From: Candidatus Planktophila sp.
Lineage (GTDB): Bacteria > Actinomycetota > Actinomycetes > Nanopelagicales > Nanopelagicaceae
NCBI GenBank assembly: GCA_003569185.1
Contig: BGOJ01000001.1
Location: forward strand, 1 to 64,000
Direction of reading: 5' to 3'
Length of the DNA: 64,000 bases
In this document: positions 38,835 to 47,885 of the stretch, in pieces
How the letters are laid out: the number at the start of each line of letters is the position of its first letter
Numbering within the stretch: position 1 is the stretch's first letter
The notes under the pieces: generated by a model
The model's database searches: none
The model's input: the letters and a program-made list of their open reading frames with translations, nothing else
What the model was told of the DNA's origin: nothing
Program-made: the position numbers and the translations under genes

Positions 38835-40933
38835 TTAATGATCTAAAGTAAAACGTTTCATAGCTTTTGGCGCCCACCAATTTCGTTCACCAAATAATCT
38901 CATCAGTGCTGGCACTAGTAATGCCCGCACCAAGGTTGCATCTAAAATAATTGCAAATGCCACACCAAAGCCAAGCATTTTTATCGAGGTAACACCGCTT
39001 AACATAAAAGAGGCAAAGACAATCGCTAATAAACCGGCTGCTGCGGTAATAATTCGTGCAGATCTTTGCAAGCCGGTTGCGACAGCTTCAATATTTGATC
39101 GACCAGCATCATGCTCCTCTTTGATTCGAGAAAGCAGGAATAGTTCGTAATCCATAGATAATCCGAAGGCAACAACTGCAACTAAAATTACCGATCCAGT
39201 ATCAACTGCGCCAGTAACGGTGAAATCACCGACCAACCACTTCAAATGACCATCCACAAATATCCAAGTGATGGCACCTAAGGTGGCACTTAGCGAGAGA
39301 ATATTTAAAATTACTGCTTTGATCGGCAAGATAATTGATCCAGTAAATACAAAGAGTAGAACTAAGACGCCGATTGCAATCCATAGCAGTGCCCATGGCA
39401 TTGTTTTAGCAATTCCGATTTGGGTATCTGCATAATCAGCTGCAACGCCACCAACAAGTGTTTGGTCGGGTGCGTTAATCAGCCTTATTTTTTAATCAGT
39501 GCTTCTGCCTCAGGAGTTCTTGGACCCATCTCATGAATTGCTATAACTCGAACATCATTTCCAAGTATTTGCGGTTGCCCAACTCTGACTACACCATTAA
39601 CCTTTGCAATCGAGGATGCATATTGAGTTATCTGGGTAATTTTTGTTGCACCACCCGGAATGATAATTTCAATTGGATTACCTTCTTGCCCAGGAAATCT
39701 TTCAGTAATTACTTGAGCTGCATAGGCTGCTGGATTATTAGCGGGTAGAACTCGTGAATCAACTTGTGAGAAAACTATGTTAGTAATTGGCGCAGCCAGC
39801 ACTCCTAATACGATCAAACTTAAGGTAACAACAGAGATTGGTTTTGCCATTACAAAACGTGCCGTTTGCGCCCATCGACCATCCTCTTTAGGGGTTAACG
39901 CCGCTTTTCGAACTACTGCTTTATCAATTCGCTTACCAAGAATTGCAAGTAAGGCTGGCAATGCAATTAATGAACCAAGGACTGCCATGATTACAACTGT
40001 TACTCCGGCATAGCCAAATGATTTTAAGAACATTAGTGGAAAGAGCATTAAAGAGGCCAAGGTAATAACAATTGTTAGGCCAGAGTAAAAGACTGTCTTT
40101 CCTGCTGTGGCAACAGTTTTCTTAATTGCCTCATCAACTGATTTACCTGCATGTAGCTCTTCACGAAATCGATTAACAATTAATAACGAATAATCAATAC
40201 CTAAGCCAAGGCCAAGACCTGTAATCAGGTTTAGAGCAAAAACACTGACGCCGGTAAAGAGGGTTAATAAATAGATAATTAACAAGGAGCCAAGAATTGC
40301 GGATACTCCAACTAATAGTGGCATTGCACTTGCAACTAACCCACCAAAAACAAAGACTAATAAAATAAAGGTCAACGGTATTGATATTGCTTCAGATAAT
40401 TTCAAATCATCAGCAATTTTGGTATTAATTGCGTGAGCAAATACTCCAGTGCCGCTGGCATAGATTGTTAAATTCTCAAACTTGCCATCGTATTTATTTT
40501 GAATTCTTTTGCCAAGAGATTGCACCGTATCCCACTCGACATCTTCGCTATAGACAAACAAAAATGCAGATTTGGAATCAGAGCTCTTTAAAGATGGCGC
40601 ACCACCTGCGCTCCAATAAGAAAGTGTTGAACCCACTCCTGGTTCAGATTTAAGAGCGGATTCAAGTTTTGCAGCAGTTGCAACAACTCCAGGATCAGTA
40701 AGCCCATCTTTTGTTTCAACAACTAGGACTACCGCTGGGTCCTTAACTTTGAATACATCTGTTAAATACTCAAAGGCCTTGCTTGAATCACTTTTTGGAT
40801 CGTTGTAACCACCACTATCAAGTTTGCCGAAAACTGAGGATCCGATGACACCCGCAGACAAAATAGCGACTATGAATAATGAGAAAATAAGTTTTTTGCG
40901 GTTAACAATTAATGAGCCTAGTTTTACAAACAT
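38835..40933 (-). CDS. MMPL/RND-family membrane transporter, frameshifted
   Basis: Two halves of one MMPL-type exporter of about 699 aa. The first half has a transmembrane helix, a large extracytoplasmic domain and a 5-6 helix bundle with LGLGIDYSLLIVNRFREEL. The second half repeats this with FGLSMDYELFLLSRIKEEHD. Both carry the Asp-Tyr pair used in proton relay. The frame breaks at the T6 run 39488-39493; one more base joins ALIKK to RLINAPDQTLVGG. Start ATG at 40933 follows AGGTGA (GTG at 40939 is possible). It likely exports lipids or toxic compounds. Confidence 0.88.
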
Positions 40934-40982
40934 TTTCACCTATCCAGTAAGTTTTGATGTAAGCGGGTAGACTTATATTCTA

Positions 40983-41138
40983 ATGAAGAATGATTCAAAT
41001 CTAAAAAATGATCAGCCGAAGAAGGCTGGTGAAGTTAATCACGAACTACTTCCTAAAATAACCAATGATGAAATTGATTTAGAAATTGACCTTTATCGTG
41101 ATGATGAAATTGCCAGGGATAAACCACCACACCACTAA
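40983..41138 (+). CDS. 51-aa acidic hypothetical protein
   Basis: The ATG at 40983 opens 51 codons ending in TAA at 41136-41138, immediately next to the stop of convergent fmdB. The peptide is highly charged: a lysine/asparagine-rich start, then EIDLEIDLYRDDEIARD and a PPHH end. It fills an otherwise unexplained 156-base gap without a stop. TAGACT and TATATT just upstream could be -10 elements. No family is recognised. Confidence 0.55.
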   Translation: MKNDSNLKNDQPKKAGEVNHELLPKITNDEIDLEIDLYRDDEIARDKPPHH

Positions 41139-41411
41139 TTATTCTTTACTTTTTGTAACAGGCTTACTTTCTACTTTTGCAGCAGGCTTACTTTCAGCCT
41201 TTGTTGCTGGAGCTTCACTCTTAGAAGCTGGCGTACTTCTGGAATCGGTTTTATAGAAGCCGCTTCCCTTAAATACAACACCTACATTGTTATAAACCTT
41301 GCGAACTACGCCATTGCACTTTGGGCACTTTTCAATGGCTGCTTCAGTGAATGATTGAACCGCCTCAAAAGCATGCTCACACTCATTACACAGATATTCA
41401 TAGGTTGGCAT
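41139..41411 (-). CDS. FmdB-family zinc-ribbon protein
   Basis: A 90-aa protein starting MPTYEYLCNECEHAFEAVQS with zinc ligands C8/C11 and C29/C32, then a K/A/E/S-rich low-complexity tail (about 58-90). FmdB proteins are putative regulators of unknown mechanism. The homologue in mycobacteria lies next to the 5-FTHF cyclo-ligase gene, as here but for three inserted genes. TAAGAT lies seven bases before the ATG (leaderless). Confidence 0.9.
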   Translation of the reverse strand: MPTYEYLCNECEHAFEAVQSFTEAAIEKCPKCNGVVRKVYNNVGVVFKGSGFYKTDSRSTPASKSEAPATKAESKPAAKVESKPVTKSKE

Positions 41412-41466
41412 AGGAGTAATCTTAAGTGAGTGGCAAGATAAGGGCTAACTCAACTAAGGAGGCAAT

Positions 41467-42042
41467 GTGATTAAGCGGATTTGCACACTTTTCACCGCAC
41501 TTCTAATCACTTGTGCTGCTGCGCCTTCTTCTTGGGCAACCTCAATTGTTAGCACCTCACCAACTGCGGGATCTGTGTTAAGCATTTCACCAACTGCTGT
41601 AACAATTAAAGCCAATGCTGACTTATTAGATGGAGCAAATGAAATTACGGTAAGTGATTCAAAAGGAATCAGAGTTGATGATGGATCTATCCAGATTCAA
41701 GGTTCAGTATTGATGGTTGGCGTTAAGCCACTGACCATCTCAGGCCTGTATACAGTCGCATACACATTGATGGCAGTTGATCAGCCACCAGTTACTGGCA
41801 CATTCACTTTTCTATACAACGCTCCAGCAGAAATGGCATTGCCTACTCCAACACCATCTGAAGAAGAAGTTCTTACAAACTCACCAAATCGGATTACCGA
41901 TTTATTTGTGATTGCATTGATGATTTTTGCTTTCATCATGTTAATTTTCTTATCACGCTATGCCAAGCAAACCTTGAAAGCACCGGCACGGCCTAGAAAA
42001 GTAAAGAAGAGCTCAAGTACCAGCAAAAAATTCTTAAAGTAG
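41467..42042 (+). CDS. CopC-domain membrane-anchored protein
   Basis: A 191-aa protein: Sec signal (about 1-24, SSWA/TSIVS), a CopC-like beta domain (STSPTAGSVLSISPTAVTI, LTISGLYTVAYTLMAVD, VTGTFTFLYN), a proline/glutamate linker, one C-terminal transmembrane helix (about 146-166) and a basic tail. The N-terminal His of the mature CopC copper site is absent (Thr instead), so copper binding is doubtful. GTG at 41467 follows AAGGAGG. The copD-ctaG gene starts one base downstream. Confidence 0.85.
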   Translation: MIKRICTLFTALLITCAAAPSSWATSIVSTSPTAGSVLSISPTAVTIKANADLLDGANEITVSDSKGIRVDDGSIQIQGSVLMVGVKPLTISGLYTVAYTLMAVDQPPVTGTFTFLYNAPAEMALPTPTPSEEEVLTNSPNRITDLFVIALMIFAFIMLIFLSRYAKQTLKAPARPRKVKKSSSTSKKFLK

Positions 42043-42043
42043 T

Positions 42044-43876
42044 TTGGGCTCAAACTTGATTGAATTTCTCTCACCCCTCACCAAAGGCTTGATGCAATTA
42101 ACTGGGGTATTAAGTATTGGTTTATTGATTGCAATAGCTTTTCTAGAGTTAGATAACAAGGGCAAAGTTACTAATTTTGCTTTAGTAAAAAAGGCTAAAA
42201 GATTAATCTCATTATGGCTAACCACAACTGTTGTATATATTTTAGTTCAAATCGCATACTTACTAGATCAACCAATAACAGCATCCTTTGATTTAACAGT
42301 TATTAGGTCTTATTTAACCCAGACCTCAATTGGTAAGAGTTATTTAATTCAGATCATTGGAATATTAGTTTTATTGGTTATCTCATTTAAGAAGGTTATT
42401 TCAACCTATCTTGCCTTGCTAATTTCCCTAATTGCTATAAGTGCCTCAATTTTTCAAAGCCACGGTTCAACCTCAGGCCATCATGGATTGGCTATTGGAG
42501 CCCTCGTTATCCATGTGATTGCTTTAAGTTTTTGGGTAGGCGGATTATTTGGTTTAACGCAGTTAGGTAAAGAGCATAAGTTAATTGCACTGCCTAGATT
42601 TAGTGCGATTGCATTATGGAGTGCGATTGCTGTGGCACTTACGGGTGCTGCTACAGCTTGGACCAGATTAGATTCAATTTCAGCTTGGCAAAGTAAGTAT
42701 GGCGCAATTACTTTACTGAAAATATTCTTAACTATAACTCTAATTGGATTTGGTGCGTTACATCGAAGGTGGATAATCAAATCTGATTTCCCATCTGTAT
42801 TTAGATTAATCACAGCTGAGATTGTGGTTATGTTCTCAACAGTTTTTGTTGGCAGTTGGTTGTCAACCGTTAACCCACCAGAGCGTGAAGTAGTCTCCTC
42901 GCCAGCATTACTTATAACTGGACTTGAAATGCCAGAGCCACCAACAATTTCTCGAGTTTTACTTGCATATGACGCGGATGGATTAATGCTTGGCCTATTA
43001 ATACTTGCAGTTGCTCTTTATATAAAAGGTGTAATAATTTTAAGTAGACGTGGTGATAAGTGGCCAGTAGGGCGAACAATTGCATTTGCTTTAGGAATAT
43101 CAGCGATTGATTTTGCAACTAGTGGAGGCTTAGGAGTTTATTCACGGTTTGCATTTTCAAATCACATGTTGTCACATATGGTGCTTGGCATGATTGCACC
43201 GATAGGAATTGTGCTGGGGGCGCCAATAACTTTAGCGCTTAGAACTTTGCCGGTGGGTCGAAGTGAAGATGAACGAGGAATTCGTGGAGCATTTATCGCA
43301 ATGCTGCACTCAAGACTTTCAAACTTTTATACCCATCCAGTAGTTGCATTAGCCATATTTGATGGCTCACTCTTTGCCCTCTACTTCACGCCACTATTTT
43401 CAAATCTAATGCAGGGTCATAGTGGACACTTCTTTATGTCTATTCACTTCCTGCTAGCTGGCATATTATTTTTCCAAGTATTAATTGGAATTGATCCAAT
43501 GCCTAGAAAAGTGCTACATATCGTGAAGATGATAATTATTTTTGCTGCAATGAGTATTCATGCGTTTTTCTCAATCTCATTGATGTCAGCTTCAACTCTT
43601 TTAGATAACGGTTACTTTGCAATGTTAGAGAGACCATGGGCAACAGATCTACTTGCTGACCAAAGATTAGGTGGGGCAATTGGTTGGGCAATGGGCGAGA
43701 TTCCAATCCTGCTTGCATTACTTGCCACCTTCTTGCAGTGGGTAAGGCATGACAAGAAAGAGGCTTCCCGGATTGATCGGGCTGCAGATCGAGCAGCAGC
43801 CATGGGTGAAAAAGATGATCTGGCTATCTATAACCAATACTTAGCAGAGTTAAATCGACGAGATAACTCACAATAG
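42044..43876 (+). CDS. CopD-CtaG fusion membrane protein (copper handling)
   Basis: A 610-aa polytopic protein. The first half is CopD/YcnJ-like with SHGSTSGHHGLAIGALVIHV and FWVGGLFGLTQL. The second half is CtaG-like (cytochrome oxidase assembly) with SNHMLSHMVLGMIAP, GHSGHFFMSIHFLLAGILF and many His/Met residues in membrane helices, suited to copper transfer. TTG at 42044, one base after the copC stop, starts GSNLIEFL. Together with CopC it probably delivers copper for the aa3-type terminal oxidase. Confidence 0.9.
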   Translation: MGSNLIEFLSPLTKGLMQLTGVLSIGLLIAIAFLELDNKGKVTNFALVKKAKRLISLWLTTTVVYILVQIAYLLDQPITASFDLTVIRSYLTQTSIGKSYLIQIIGILVLLVISFKKVISTYLALLISLIAISASIFQSHGSTSGHHGLAIGALVIHVIALSFWVGGLFGLTQLGKEHKLIALPRFSAIALWSAIAVALTGAATAWTRLDSISAWQSKYGAITLLKIFLTITLIGFGALHRRWIIKSDFPSVFRLITAEIVVMFSTVFVGSWLSTVNPPEREVVSSPALLITGLEMPEPPTISRVLLAYDADGLMLGLLILAVALYIKGVIILSRRGDKWPVGRTIAFALGISAIDFATSGGLGVYSRFAFSNHMLSHMVLGMIAPIGIVLGAPITLALRTLPVGRSEDERGIRGAFIAMLHSRLSNFYTHPVVALAIFDGSLFALYFTPLFSNLMQGHSGHFFMSIHFLLAGILFFQVLIGIDPMPRKVLHIVKMIIIFAAMSIHAFFSISLMSASTLLDNGYFAMLERPWATDLLADQRLGGAIGWAMGEIPILLALLATFLQWVRHDKKEASRIDRAADRAAAMGEKDDLAIYNQYLAELNRRDNSQ

Positions 43877-43885
43877 AATAGCCCT

Positions 43886-45049
43886 ATGTCTACAAGTTCA
43901 GATATGCCCGCATTATTTGGCGAGGAGTATCAAGCACTTCGAGAAAGTGTTAGTGCACTTGCGCAAAAAAAGATTTTACCTTTTGCTCATGATGTTGATG
44001 AAAACTCAAGATATCCGCAAGAGGCAGCGGATGCACTGCAAGGCGCAGGTCTTGCTGCTGCGCATGTGCCAGTTGAATTTGGTGGACAAGGTGCGGACGC
44101 ATTAGCAGCAGTAATAATTATTGAAGAGGTTGCAAGAGTTTGTGGCGCTTCATCATTAATTCCAGCGGTTAACAAATTAGGTTCAGTTCCATTAATGATT
44201 GCTGGCAATAATGAACAAAAGAAGAAGTATTTAACTCAACTTGCAGCAGGCAAAGGGTTTTCTTACTGCCTATCTGAATCCGAAGCTGGATCTGATGCTG
44301 CCGCAATGAAAACTAAGGCGGTAAAAGATGGCGATGGCTGGATAATTTCTGGCAGCAAGAAGTGGATTTCAAATGCTGGTGTTTCTGAGTTTTACACAGT
44401 CCTTGCATCAACTGATGCCAGTAAAGGGGCAAAAGGAATCTCTGCTTTTATTATTGAAAAATCTGATCCAGGTGTTTCATTTGGTGCGCATGAAAAGAAG
44501 ATGGGCTTTCGTGGCTCACCAACCCGAGAAGTTTATTTCGATAATGTAAAGATTAATGATGATCGTCGTCTAGGTGAGATTGGTAGTGGCTTTTCATTAG
44601 CCATGAAAACTTTAGACCACACCCGAATTACCATTGCAGCTCAAGCACTAGGTATTGCACAAGGTGCTTTTGATGTTGCAAAGAAATACGCCCATGAGCG
44701 CCAGCAATTTGGTAAACCTATATTTGATTTTCAAGCTGTTCAATTTATGTTGGCAGATATGGCGATGCAGATTGAGGCAGCTAGACAACTTACCTATGCG
44801 GCAGCGGTAAAGAGTGAGCGAGGTGAGAGTGACTTAACTTTCTTCTCAGCTGCCAGCAAATGTTTTGCCACCGACGTGGCTATGAAGGTAACAACTGATG
44901 CAGTGCAGGTTCTTGGTGGCTATGGATATGTAAGTGATTATCCAGTGGAGCGAATGATGCGTGATGCTAAATTAACTCAAATTTATGAAGGCACAAACCA
45001 AATTCAACGAGTGGTAATGGCTAGAAATCTCGAAACTTTAACTAATTAA
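43886..45049 (+). CDS. acyl-CoA dehydrogenase
   Basis: A 387-aa FAD acyl-CoA dehydrogenase. Landmarks are YCLSESEAGSDAAAMKTKA (FAD/substrate binding), WIISGSKKWISNAG, RQQFGKPIFDFQAVQF, VLGGYGYVSDYPVERMMRD and the catalytic Glu at about residue 368 in IYEGTNQIQR. The position of this Glu fits short/medium-chain or branched-chain enzymes, not isovaleryl type. TAGAAT lies six bases before the ATG (leaderless). The last 4 bases overlap the convergent cyclo-ligase gene. Confidence 0.94.
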   Translation: MSTSSDMPALFGEEYQALRESVSALAQKKILPFAHDVDENSRYPQEAADALQGAGLAAAHVPVEFGGQGADALAAVIIIEEVARVCGASSLIPAVNKLGSVPLMIAGNNEQKKKYLTQLAAGKGFSYCLSESEAGSDAAAMKTKAVKDGDGWIISGSKKWISNAGVSEFYTVLASTDASKGAKGISAFIIEKSDPGVSFGAHEKKMGFRGSPTREVYFDNVKINDDRRLGEIGSGFSLAMKTLDHTRITIAAQALGIAQGAFDVAKKYAHERQQFGKPIFDFQAVQFMLADMAMQIEAARQLTYAAAVKSERGESDLTFFSAASKCFATDVAMKVTTDAVQVLGGYGYVSDYPVERMMRDAKLTQIYEGTNQIQRVVMARNLETLTN

Positions 45050-45588
45050 AATCTAACAATTATCTCTGGGGTTGCAGCTGCTTTAATTTTCTGATCATGA
45101 GGCTCAACTGGCAACATTTCACTAGTTAATTCACCTCGATGTAGCAAAGCGATTGTCCAAGCATTAGAACGTGAAAGAAATCGATCGTAGGAGCCACCAC
45201 CTTGTCCTAGACGATTTCCAGTTCGGTCAACATGCAGGGCAGGCAGAATAATCACATCTAGTTGAATATCTTCAACAGCTGCACCTACTGGCTCAAGAGT
45301 TTTCCCAGATTTTTTTAACTTACTTTTGTCGCCATCCCAAGCAACCCATTCCAAATCATTATCTTTTAGCAGTCTTGGCAGATAAAGTGTTTTGCCCGAT
45401 GAAATAACTCTTTGATTTACATCACTAGTTTCTGGTTCAAATTCATATGAAATGTATGAGCCAATTTTTGAAACATCTTTAAATTCATTTGCTGAGAGAA
45501 TATGTAGCCAGCTTTCGCTGATAAATCTATCCGCACGTTCTTTACGGTATTGCTTTCGAAGCGCAGATTTATTCTCGTTATTAACCAT
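45046..45588 (-). CDS. 5-formyltetrahydrofolate cyclo-ligase
   Basis: A 180-aa enzyme that converts 5-formyl-THF to 5,10-methenyl-THF with ATP. It starts with the basic helix ALRKQYRKERADRF, has LPRLLKDNDLEWV and the glycine-rich ATP loop RLGQGGGSYDRFLSR. It is divergent from glp, as in mycobacteria, except that galU is missing in between. TAAGGT lies seven bases before the ATG (leaderless). Confidence 0.93.
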   Translation of the reverse strand: MVNNENKSALRKQYRKERADRFISESWLHILSANEFKDVSKIGSYISYEFEPETSDVNQRVISSGKTLYLPRLLKDNDLEWVAWDGDKSKLKKSGKTLEPVGAAVEDIQLDVIILPALHVDRTGNRLGQGGGSYDRFLSRSNAWTIALLHRGELTSEMLPVEPHDQKIKAAATPEIIVRF

Positions 45589-45595
45589 GCCCCTT

Positions 45596-45626
45596 ACCTT
45601 AATTTATCGCTCGGGCAAAGTAGGGT
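45596..45626. promoter_or_regulatory. divergent leaderless promoters of the cyclo-ligase gene and glp
   Basis: Minus strand: TAAGGT (45596-45601) seven bases before the cyclo-ligase ATG. Plus strand: TAGGGT (45621-45626) six bases before the glp ATG at 45633. The full gap between the start codons is 44 bases. Confidence 0.5.
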
Positions 45627-45632
45627 TTAGGT

Positions 45633-46531
45633 ATGGATGAATTACTTTCTGTCGCTGTAATGCAGGAGCAATTGCTCAATATGAGCAATCCGCTGGCGGC
45701 ATTAGACCTTCCGCTGCTGGATGCGCATGGGGCGAGTTTGGCAAGTGATTTGTTGGTGGATGAGAAGCTTGTTATCAAAAGTGGTCAACGAATTGATTCA
45801 ACCCAGATCGCACTTGCAGCATCCCTTGGTTTAGATAGATTGCCATGTCGACCTCAACCACGAGTAGTGATATTAGCGCCGGTGATGATCTAGTTGAACC
45901 GGGAAGTAAATTAGCTGATGATGAAGATGAGTATGAGAGTAACTCCTGGTTTTTAACTACCTTTGTTCGCGAAGCCGGGGCTCATGCATTTAGAGTTCAT
46001 ACAATCCCAGAAACCCAAGATCAACTTAAGTTAATTGTGGAAGATCAACTAGTTAGAGCAGATTTAATTGTAATTAGTGGTGAATCCAATGATGAATCAT
46101 TTGATTTAATCACCTCTGTTTTATCTAACCTAGGTGAAATAAAAATAGTTACTCCTAATCTTGCAGAAAGCAGTAAACACAGTTACGGCTTAATTGGCCC
46201 GGATAAGACACCGGTAGTGGTTTTACCTGGGGATCCAATTGGCAATTATCTTTCAGCAGAACTTTTCATCCGACCAATGATTATTAAAATGTTAACTGGT
46301 GCAATATCAGATCGAAAAAACAAAAAAGTTAAGTTAAGTAAAGCTTTAACATCTGAATCAGGCAAGGTGCAATTCTTAAGAGGTTTCCTAAATGAGGATG
46401 GCCAGGTAGCAGCACTGGCTGAGCAAGACTCACTGATCACCTTATCTATGGCAAATTGTTTAATTGAAATAAATGAGAAGAGTGAGAAGTTAAGTGCTGG
46501 TGATCAAGTAAATATCCTGATGGTTAATTAG
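45633..46531 (+). CDS. glp: reduced MoeA/Glp-like divisome protein, frameshifted
   Basis: A MoeA-fold protein of only about 299 aa (MoeA is about 400). After LASDLLVDE the chain jumps directly to SGQRIDSTQIALAASLG, so the whole domain with the PPFDNSAMDGYAV motif and about 100 following residues is missing. Remaining motifs are degenerate: SAGDDLVEPG for STGDEL, ISGESNDESFD for SGGVSVGxxD, LPGDPIGNY for LPGNPVS. The rimJ and glpR neighbours are those of corynebacterial Glp, the gephyrin-like FtsZ-binding protein. A molybdenum-insertase role is therefore unlikely. The frame breaks near 45874; one base restores it. Confidence 0.82.
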
Positions 46532-46537
46532 GAAAAA

Positions 46538-47098
46538 TTGAAAAGATTAATAGATCATGAAATAACTCTTAAACCGATTCGGTTTAGAGATAAAGCTGCA
46601 TGGGATGCAGTTCGAGCAATAAACAGAGATTGGTTATCACCTTGGGAGGCAACTAGACCCCATATCGATAGCAATACGCCATTACCTTCTTATTACGGGA
46701 TGGTGCTGCAATTAAATAAAGAAATCAGAGCACTCAGATCAATTTCATTAGGAATATGGCTTAAAGAAAATAAAAGTGAAATGTTAATCGGACAAATCAC
46801 ATTAGGTGGAATTATTTTTGGAGCGATGCGAGGTGCTCATATTGGCTACTGGATTGACCAAAGATTTGCTAGCCGCGGGTACACAACTAGGGCAGTAAAG
46901 CTATTAACTAAATATGGTTTTGAAACATTAAAGCTGCATCGGATTGAAATAAATCTGCGACCTGAGAATGAGGCTTCAAAAAAGGTTGCATTAAAGGCTG
47001 GCTTTGAATTGGAAGGGGCACGTAATAACTACCTTCACATTGCAGGTGATTGGCGCAATCACATTACTTTTGTTAAGGAAAACCCAGAAATAAAATAA
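46538..47098 (+). CDS. rimJ: GNAT N-acetyltransferase, RimJ-like
   Basis: A 186-aa GNAT-fold enzyme: the acceptor half starts ITLKPIRFRDKAAWDAV; the acetyl-CoA loop lies in the region IGYWIDQRFASRGYTTRAV, and ENEASKKVALKAGFELEG is the conserved C-terminal helix-strand. RimJ acetylates a ribosomal-protein N-terminus in E. coli; the actinobacterial target is unproven. TTG at 46538, 6 bases after glp and preceded by AGGAAA, is the start. It sits between glp and glpR as in mycobacteria and corynebacteria. Confidence 0.9.
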   Translation: MKRLIDHEITLKPIRFRDKAAWDAVRAINRDWLSPWEATRPHIDSNTPLPSYYGMVLQLNKEIRALRSISLGIWLKENKSEMLIGQITLGGIIFGAMRGAHIGYWIDQRFASRGYTTRAVKLLTKYGFETLKLHRIEINLRPENEASKKVALKAGFELEGARNNYLHIAGDWRNHITFVKENPEIK

Positions 47099-47165
47099 AA
47101 GATAGTAAAGACATACCTACCCATTTCCCCTTAAATCTAACCTTCAACATTTATTGTTGTGCTTT

Positions 47166-47885
47166 ATGGGTTCGGGTTTTATCTATTTAATCATCATCGC
47201 GATGTGGGCTGCCTACTTCTTGCCGCAATGGTTGAGTAAGCATGAAGATAACTCAGGACGTGCAATTGAAAGATATAAAAATGCGATGTTAGTCGTGGCA
47301 GAAAATAATCCAAATATTAAAACCGAACCAAGGTTGGAAGATAAAACCAAGATATTTTTGCAACGCAGATTAATTTTTGGTTCATTATTCTCGTTAAGTT
47401 TTCTTTCACTAATTTGCGCAGCTGTTGGATTCTTAGATTTCACAACAACTTTAATTCCAAGCACTGCTTTACTAATTTATTTAGTAAATGTTAGAAAACA
47501 AGTTGTTGCCTCACAATTGAAGGTTCGAAGATTAAAGGCATTAGAAAAAATCACGAACAGTAAGATCCCAACTACTTTAGTTCCTGAAATAGAAGAAAAA
47601 GGCAACACTGAACATTGGGTTCCATTTGCCGATCGAACTGAAATTACCGGAGTAATTGTGGTGCCAAAGGATCGCAAAGGATGGCAACCAACTAAATTAC
47701 CAAGGCCTGTTTACACCACGGCAGCAAAGGCGGTTCCAAGTAAGCGAATAATTGATTTAACTACAACTGGACAGTGGAGCGCCGATCAAGAGCGAATCAA
47801 AGCACTTTCTGGCAGAGATGATGATTTCTTTGATCAAGCAATGGTTACTGATTTAACACAGGAAGATAAAGCGGTAAACGAGTAA
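47166..47885 (+). CDS. glpR: GlpR/SepX-like membrane receptor of Glp
   Basis: A 239-aa membrane protein. The first helix is about residues 4-20 (GFIYLIIIAMWAAYFLPQWL), followed by a cytoplasmic stretch and a pair of helices at about 75-115, then a soluble C-terminal half with VPFADRTEI and VVPKDRKGWQP. Position and layout match GlpR of corynebacteria and SepX of Streptomyces, which act at the division septum. ATG at 47166 is preferred to a TTG 12 bases earlier; TATTGT lies eight bases before it. The stop abuts the convergent pmt stop. Confidence 0.82.
   Translation: MGSGFIYLIIIAMWAAYFLPQWLSKHEDNSGRAIERYKNAMLVVAENNPNIKTEPRLEDKTKIFLQRRLIFGSLFSLSFLSLICAAVGFLDFTTTLIPSTALLIYLVNVRKQVVASQLKVRRLKALEKITNSKIPTTLVPEIEEKGNTEHWVPFADRTEITGVIVVPKDRKGWQPTKLPRPVYTTAAKAVPSKRIIDLTTTGQWSADQERIKALSGRDDDFFDQAMVTDLTQEDKAVNE

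Noticed and set aside
39485-39500. Programmed ribosomal frameshifting at the A/T-run of the MMPL gene
   Set aside because: The run could slip, but similar single-base breaks occur at non-slippery sites in unrelated housekeeping genes, so error is simpler.
45633-46531. Functional molybdopterin molybdotransferase
   Set aside because: The domain with the PPFDNSAMDGYAV motif is missing and the other motifs are degenerate; no other molybdenum cofactor gene is in the window.
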